This document shows, piece by piece, positions 60,303 through 64,000 of a stretch of 64,000 bases of DNA (position 1 is its first letter; each line of letters opens with the position of its first letter). A program made the translations under genes and the position numbers. The notes below the pieces were generated by a model, which saw only the letters and a list, made by a program, of their open reading frames with translations, was not told the origin of the DNA and did not search any database. Source of the DNA: Pseudotabrizicola sp. Its GTDB lineage: Bacteria > Pseudomonadota > Alphaproteobacteria > Rhodobacterales > Rhodobacteraceae. The stretch is taken from the NCBI RefSeq assembly GCF_030656345.1, contig NZ_JAUSNR010000002.1, positions 1-64,000 of the forward strand. The letters run 5' to 3'.

Positions 60303-60895
60303 ATGAGCCCATCTACCAATCGGATGATTGATCCTGACAACAGCAATTACTCTGTACGCCCCGCCGACGCATCATCGCGGTGCAGAAGCGGTGTACAGAG
60401 GGCTTGGGGGCAATCCGGCCATTTGATAGTGCCGCTTGGCTTGTCTTATGAGCTTCCCCAGTTCCCATGCGATGGCTTCGTCCTGCGTGACTTCCTCCAG
60501 CAAGATTATGGCAGTTGGCTGCAGGACCCGGTCCTGTTGGAACGGCTGGTCGGCGAGAAACTGAAGGCTGAAGCCGAGACCATCTCTGCCGGGGGTTGGA
60601 AGTGGATCGAAGTCGCCGTGGGCTTCCCCTACGGCCACACGATGGGCCTGCACGAGCTTTTGGGCACCATGGTCGATCTGACCAAGGAGGAGCGGGCCAC
60701 GCGCGAAGCACTGCGAGACGAATATGACCGCCTGCAGGCTGAATACGCTGAGGCCGATGATCTTCCCGAAGAGATTGATCGGCGTCTGGCCGAGATCGAG
60801 CGCCCCTTGGCGCCTTCGACACCCGGCTGATGGTCTTCGATCCCGAACAGGTCGGCAGGGCTGGGGTCTTCTTCAGCATCGACAGCGACGGAAGC
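60303..60895 (+). pseudogene. remnant of a plasmid-type ParB partition protein, frameshifted and truncated
   Basis: The open frame 60303-60830 is not a whole gene. From about 60450 it reads as the middle of large ParB-type partition proteins of alphaproteobacterial plasmids: LERLVGEKLKAEAETISAGG, WKWIEVAVGFPYGHTMGL, then an acidic DEYDRLQAEYAEADDLPEEIDRRLAEIE. The similarity continues past the stop in the next frame (FDTRLMVFDPEQVGRAGVFF, SIDSDG) to about 60895; one base lost in the CCCC run at 60803-60806 explains the shift. The DNA-binding N-terminus and the C-terminus are missing. The first 140 nt are not recognisable. ParB-family assignment is from remembered family sequence. Confidence 0.6.
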
Positions 60896-61093
60896 CCGCG
60901 CTGGCAAGGCAAGCCGCGCGAGCGCATAGAACACCGGAACCGCCAGTGCCACGGTAGAAAACGCCATCCAGACCGACGCGAACAATGAGGCCCAGGCCCC
61001 GGCGCGGGGCCGGAACACCCTTTGCCAAAAGTCAAAGCTGTATTCTGTCGGATAGCGCGCCGGGAAAAACCACTTTGTTGCAAAGGTCCACAT
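60896..61093 (-). pseudogene. truncated ABC transporter permease remnant
   Basis: On the minus strand, 66 codons read MWTFATKWFFPARYPTEYSF, then a hydrophobic helix (AWASLFASVWMAFSTVALAV) and PVFYALARLALPAR, as near the start of PotC/ThiP-like permeases. The reading frame then runs into the ParB remnant, so the rest of the permease (further helices and the EAA loop) is lost, and the first helix is probably missing too. It follows the binding-protein gene at 61166 on the same strand, so it is likely what remains of that importer's channel. Confidence 0.5.
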
Positions 61094-61165
61094 CGCGGCC
61101 CTCGCAGGGCAAAGCCTTGGCGAACCATCCTGACCCTCAGAGCGCCCGCAAGAGCGTTTCAGAAC

Positions 61166-62134
61166 TCAGCCCCGCATTGCGCTTGGATCAGAGGGAAAGA
61201 TCTCTGTCAGGGTCAGGTCGCAGCCAATCAGTGCCTGCTCGCGCGATTGGCGAACGAAATCGCTTATCATGCCAGCGTTGGCCGACAGGCCACTGGCGGC
61301 CCATTTCGCCCCCAGTGCCGTATCCATCATCGCGATGTCCTGGATGATCCACGGAGTCGTTTCCGCATATTTGCGGCGTTTATCCAGCCACATCGCGAGC
61401 GACCCATCAAACAGATCACTCAAGGCCGAGGCAATCCACGGGTTTTCCATGGCAAAGCTCGCTTTCAGGCCAAGAATATGCATCCCCGGCACATAGCCGA
61501 CACGATCAAAATAGGCGATCTCGGCGCTGCGGAAATCCGACAGCACATGGCGAAAGGCCGAGTCAGGGCGGAAAAATCCGGTCGGCATGAACGGGGTGAA
61601 CACGGCATCAAGACTACCATCCAGCAGCGCCGCGATCATCGGCTGCTCTCCGGGCATCGCTTCAATCCGGCCCGGTCGGGCAAAGCGGCCCAGACGGTCG
61701 GTAATGGGGTGCGCCTCTGTCAGGCGGCCAGCATACCACATGACATCTTCAATCCCGACACCCAGATCCGCGAGCGCTGCCCGCGTCCAGGTATTGCCGC
61801 TGTCCTGCCAACCGGTGACACCAATCTTCTTGCCTGCCAGATCCTCCAGCCGGGTGATGGGGCTGGTCTTGGCCGTGATGATGCAGCGGTGGCGAAAGCC
61901 CCGCATCAGAAACTGCGGCACGCCCAGAACCGCAGTGCACCCAGCCGCCCGGTCCTGAACGTAGCGGCTAAAGGAAATTTCGGCCCCGTCGTAGGCGGTA
62001 GTCGTTGCCAGATCGTCGACCAGCGTGCCCACTCGCGTGATCTGCAGGTCAATTCTGGGGTCGCCCACATCGCCCAAAAGCAAGGGTGTCAGATAGTCCC
62101 AATCGCGGAGGGCAAGGCGAACTGTCGGTGCCAT
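61166..62134 (-). CDS. NMT1/THI5-type substrate-binding-like protein (Pht5-like)
   Basis: A 322-residue protein of the periplasmic-binding-fold group that includes NitT/TauT-type binding proteins and 4,5-dihydroxyphthalate decarboxylase-like proteins: LALRDWDYLTPLLLGDVGDPRIDLQI, DGAEISFSRYVQDRAAG, FRHRCIITAKTSPITRLEDLAGKKIGVTGWQDSGNTW and LLDGSLDAVFTPFMPTGFF. No signal peptide is visible, unusual for a transporter component and more like the Pht5 group. The start is either ATG 62134 or ATG 62155, which adds 7 residues. The adjoining permease is destroyed, so transport function is doubtful unless other subunits are supplied elsewhere. Confidence 0.75.
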   Translation of the reverse strand: MAPTVRLALRDWDYLTPLLLGDVGDPRIDLQITRVGTLVDDLATTTAYDGAEISFSRYVQDRAAGCTAVLGVPQFLMRGFRHRCIITAKTSPITRLEDLAGKKIGVTGWQDSGNTWTRAALADLGVGIEDVMWYAGRLTEAHPITDRLGRFARPGRIEAMPGEQPMIAALLDGSLDAVFTPFMPTGFFRPDSAFRHVLSDFRSAEIAYFDRVGYVPGMHILGLKASFAMENPWIASALSDLFDGSLAMWLDKRRKYAETTPWIIQDIAMMDTALGAKWAASGLSANAGMISDFVRQSREQALIGCDLTLTEIFPSDPSAMRG

Positions 62135-62173
62135 CAGATATGTCCGCTTCTGCATTTAGGGGCGACGCTGAAC

Positions 62174-62214
62174 CCCTATCGTGCAGCCTGCTGGGCGCAG
62201 GCTGCACGATAGGG
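62174..62214. repeat. 18-bp perfect inverted repeat (hairpin) upstream of Pht5-like gene
   Basis: Arms 62174-62191 and 62197-62214 are perfectly complementary (outer sequence CCCTATCGTGCAGCCTG) with a 5-nt loop. It starts 19 nt upstream of the ATG at 62155, in the presumed 5' leader of the leftward gene. No U tract follows on either strand, so it is not a classical terminator. It may be an attenuator, an operator or an end of a vanished mobile element. Confidence 0.6.
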
Positions 62215-62679
62215 ACGACAGGAGTATCAACACCTGACAGACATCCCCGCGTCCAATTGAAAATTCTTTTGTAAGTCGTAAAGATTTTTGATCGGTTGTC
62301 AGCGCCTGCCCTGGCACTCGGCCAGCCGGAACTTTGATCACATGTCCCTGGGCCGCCTGTTCAGGCACCACAAATCTGCATCGGCGACAACAGACCCACA
62401 GACGGGACTCGGCTCCTGCACCTTCAGGTTTACCGGCGACTGCACCGCAGCAGGTATGTTGCGCAACCGATTGTAAATTATGTAAAAAATGCAACGTCAA
62501 GATTGACCTTTACAGCATCGGAACAGACTGTTGGCGCCCGTCGGAAAATCGGAGCGGAAAAGAAATCTATCCACCATAAAAGATTTTTCGATTGGACATC
62601 CCCCCCTCACAAGGCTTCGATCCACCGCAAGACGAGGCACAAGCCCGCGACACCCCCATCCAACAGAGACGAGGTTTCC
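62215..62679. other. intergenic region without recognised gene
   Basis: These 465 nt between two divergent genes hold no supported gene and no PcaR-like box. GTTGCGCAAC (62458-62467) is a 10-bp palindrome inside an AT-richer stretch (62468-62590) that probably holds the promoter of the gene at 62680. Confidence 0.4.
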
Positions 62680-64000
62680 ATGACACCTTCCCTTCCGATG
62701 AGCATGATGGCCACGCGCCGCAGCGTTTTGCTCAGCCTGGGCGCTGGCATCACCGCGATGGCATTGCCGCGCGGCACCTGGGCGCAAGCCACTGACGCCA
62801 TCCTCAAGTTCGGACTTTCCACCTTCCCCCCCACGGTCAAGCCGTTCGACAATACCGGCGGGGCAGCAAACACTGTCAAACTGATGATCTACCGTGGGCT
62901 AATGGGATATGATGCGTCGGGGAAGCTGCTGCCCGAACTGGCAGAAAGCTATGAATGGCTTGAACCCACGGTTGCCGTGTTCAAGCTGCGGGCGAATGCC
63001 ACGTTCCACAACGGCAAGCCGGTTACGGCGGCCGATGTGATCTTTTCCTTGAACGAAATCACCAAAGAAGGCTCCACCGCGTTTCTGAAAAGCGATCTGG
63101 CCATCATCTCAGCGGTGGAAGCGGTTGACGACAAGACGGTCAAGATCACCCTTTCTTCACCCAGCGCGATTTTCATGGATCTGATGGCCAGTTATTGCTG
63201 TCCGATCATTTCCGCCGAAAGCACCGATGGGAATGACATCGGCGCCGGTCCGTTTGTGATGAAATCCTCCGAAAAGGGCGTCTATATCGAGCTGGAGCGC
63301 TACGGGGCCTATTACGACGAAGGCGGGCCCAATTTCGGTGGCATCCGCTTTATCGCTTATGCCGATGAGAACCTGCGCTTTGCCGCTTTGGAGGCGGGAG
63401 ACGTACATCTGATCGAATATCTGCCATGGACCCAGTTTGACGCTGTGGAAGCGTCGGACACGATGCAGATGAAAAGCACGCTAGGGCCGTATATGTTCCT
63501 GCTGTTCAATGTAACTCAAGGCCCGTTTGCCGATGCAAAGGTGCGTCAGGCGGTCGGCTATGCGATCGAACGGCAGGATGTGGTGGATGCGGCCTTTGCC
63601 GGTCGGGGCGTACCGCTTTTTGGCCTGCCCAATCCGCAAGGTTCGCCCTTTGATCTGGCCGACCCGGCGCATGAGTGGACCTATGACATTGAAAAGGCCA
63701 AGGCGTTGCTGGCCGAGGCGGGCTATCCGAATGGCTTCGACTGCCGCCTTCTGGCCACTGCGACCTATGGCATGCACCAGGACACCGCATCCGTGGTGCA
63801 AGCGTATCTGGCGATGATCGGCATCAACGCCACGCTGGATCTGCCCGATTGGGGCACACGTGTCACCGCGGGGAAGGAAGGCAAGTACGATCTGGCCGTG
63901 CATGGCACATCGGGCATCTACAACGACCCTGACTCGCTCTGGTCGCTGCTGTATTCGGGCAACCCGTCCTATCTGCAATCGTTTGGCTTCAAAAGCGCGC
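62680..64000 (+). CDS. ABC transporter substrate-binding protein, family 5, 5' part (runs off the window)
   Basis: The reading frame is open from the ATG at 62680 to the window end (440 codons) with no stop. A Tat-like signal (MATRRSVLLSLGAGITAMA, ending TWAQA) is followed by LKFGLSTFPPTVKPFDNTGG, LMIYRGLMGYD, VFKLRANATFHNGKPVTAADVIFS, IGAGPFVMKS, KVRQAVGYAIERQDVVDAAFAGRG and KAKALLAEAGYPNGFD, all family-5 landmarks. GAGG lies 5 nt before the ATG. It is the third family-5 binding protein of the window. Permease genes would be expected beyond 64000. Confidence 0.88.
   Translation, partial: MTPSLPMSMMATRRSVLLSLGAGITAMALPRGTWAQATDAILKFGLSTFPPTVKPFDNTGGAANTVKLMIYRGLMGYDASGKLLPELAESYEWLEPTVAVFKLRANATFHNGKPVTAADVIFSLNEITKEGSTAFLKSDLAIISAVEAVDDKTVKITLSSPSAIFMDLMASYCCPIISAESTDGNDIGAGPFVMKSSEKGVYIELERYGAYYDEGGPNFGGIRFIAYADENLRFAALEAGDVHLIEYLPWTQFDAVEASDTMQMKSTLGPYMFLLFNVTQGPFADAKVRQAVGYAIERQDVVDAAFAGRGVPLFGLPNPQGSPFDLADPAHEWTYDIEKAKALLAEAGYPNGFDCRLLATATYGMHQDTASVVQAYLAMIGINATLDLPDWGTRVTAGKEGKYDLAVHGTSGIYNDPDSLWSLLYSGNPSYLQSFGFKSA

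Noticed and set aside
60303-60445. Possible insertion-sequence or transposase remnant before the ParB-like part
   Set aside because: I looked at all frames and could not recognise a transposase motif or terminal inverted repeats.
1-64000. tRNA, rRNA, CRISPR array, riboswitch, prophage or defence system
   Set aside because: No clover-leaf, rRNA core, spaced repeats, known riboswitch core, phage structural gene or defence-family motif was seen while reading.

Overview
The window is high-GC DNA with alphaproteobacterial gene content. The mix of TRAP and ABC uptake systems, a PcaR-type IclR regulator and a decayed plasmid-type ParB remnant fits a Rhodobacteraceae (roseobacter-like) chromosome, chromid or megaplasmid; this placement is inferred from gene families only. 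Nearly every gene is catabolic or a transporter. I see no rRNA, tRNA, CRISPR array or intact mobile element.

Layout. (1) 1-4.1 kb: a fragment of an aromatic/beta-ketoadipate-type pathway (PcaD-like 3' end, SDR, muconolactone-isomerase-like, YCII and AtoE-like genes), then a divergent cyclase-family hydrolase. (2) 4.4-12.6 kb: an M20 amidohydrolase and an M24 peptidase, then a five-gene Dpp/Opp-type ABC importer. (3) 12.6-23.2 kb: an aldo/keto reductase-Rid fusion, an AcoX/NAD-kinase-like protein, a divergent GcvPA/GcvPB-like pair with no GcvT or GcvH, a flavin oxidase, a DapA-family lyase, an SDR, an Old Yellow Enzyme and a sugar-isomerase-fold protein. (4) 23.2-28.7 kb: an SDR, a 3-hydroxyacyl-CoA-dehydrogenase-like gene with a two-subunit opine-oxidase-like enzyme, and the IclR (PcaR/PcaU/PobR type) regulator. 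(5) 28.9-41.2 kb: one long rightward run with an ABC sugar/polyol-type importer, a second DapA-family lyase, two SDRs, a class III aminotransferase, a GabD-like dehydrogenase and a TRAP transporter, ending in a bidirectional terminator. (6) 41.3-48.0 kb (leftward): a second Dpp-type importer plus M24 peptidase. (7) 48.2-52.3 kb (leftward): a second TRAP transporter with a glutamine-synthetase-like gene. (8) 52.4-56.8 kb (leftward): a SnoaL-like gene and a Pot-type ABC importer. (9) 57.1-60.3 kb: an isochorismatase-family hydrolase, a polysaccharide-deacetylase-family protein, a GST and an SDR. (10) 60.3-64 kb: a scar where a frameshifted ParB remnant abuts a truncated ABC permease, then an NMT1/Pht5-like binding protein, an 18-bp perfect hairpin and the start of another ABC binding protein.

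The main unifying observation is regulatory. The intergenic regions in front of most transcription units between 4.3 and 57.8 kb carry the same three-part operator: a core GTGCG-N5-(C/T/A)GAAC, or its complement, with a third half-site 4 bp to one side. It closely resembles the PcaR box of beta-ketoadipate regulators, and a PcaR-family IclR gene sits in the middle of the window. I infer that this is a single-regulator catabolic and uptake regulon. Its genes (amidohydrolases, amino-acid/opine-type flavin oxidases, PLP enzymes, DapA-type lyases, aminotransferase, semialdehyde dehydrogenase) point to nitrogen-containing, amino-acid- or amide-like substrates that I cannot name from sequence. The operators stop just before the ParB/permease scar, which may mark the right edge of the island.
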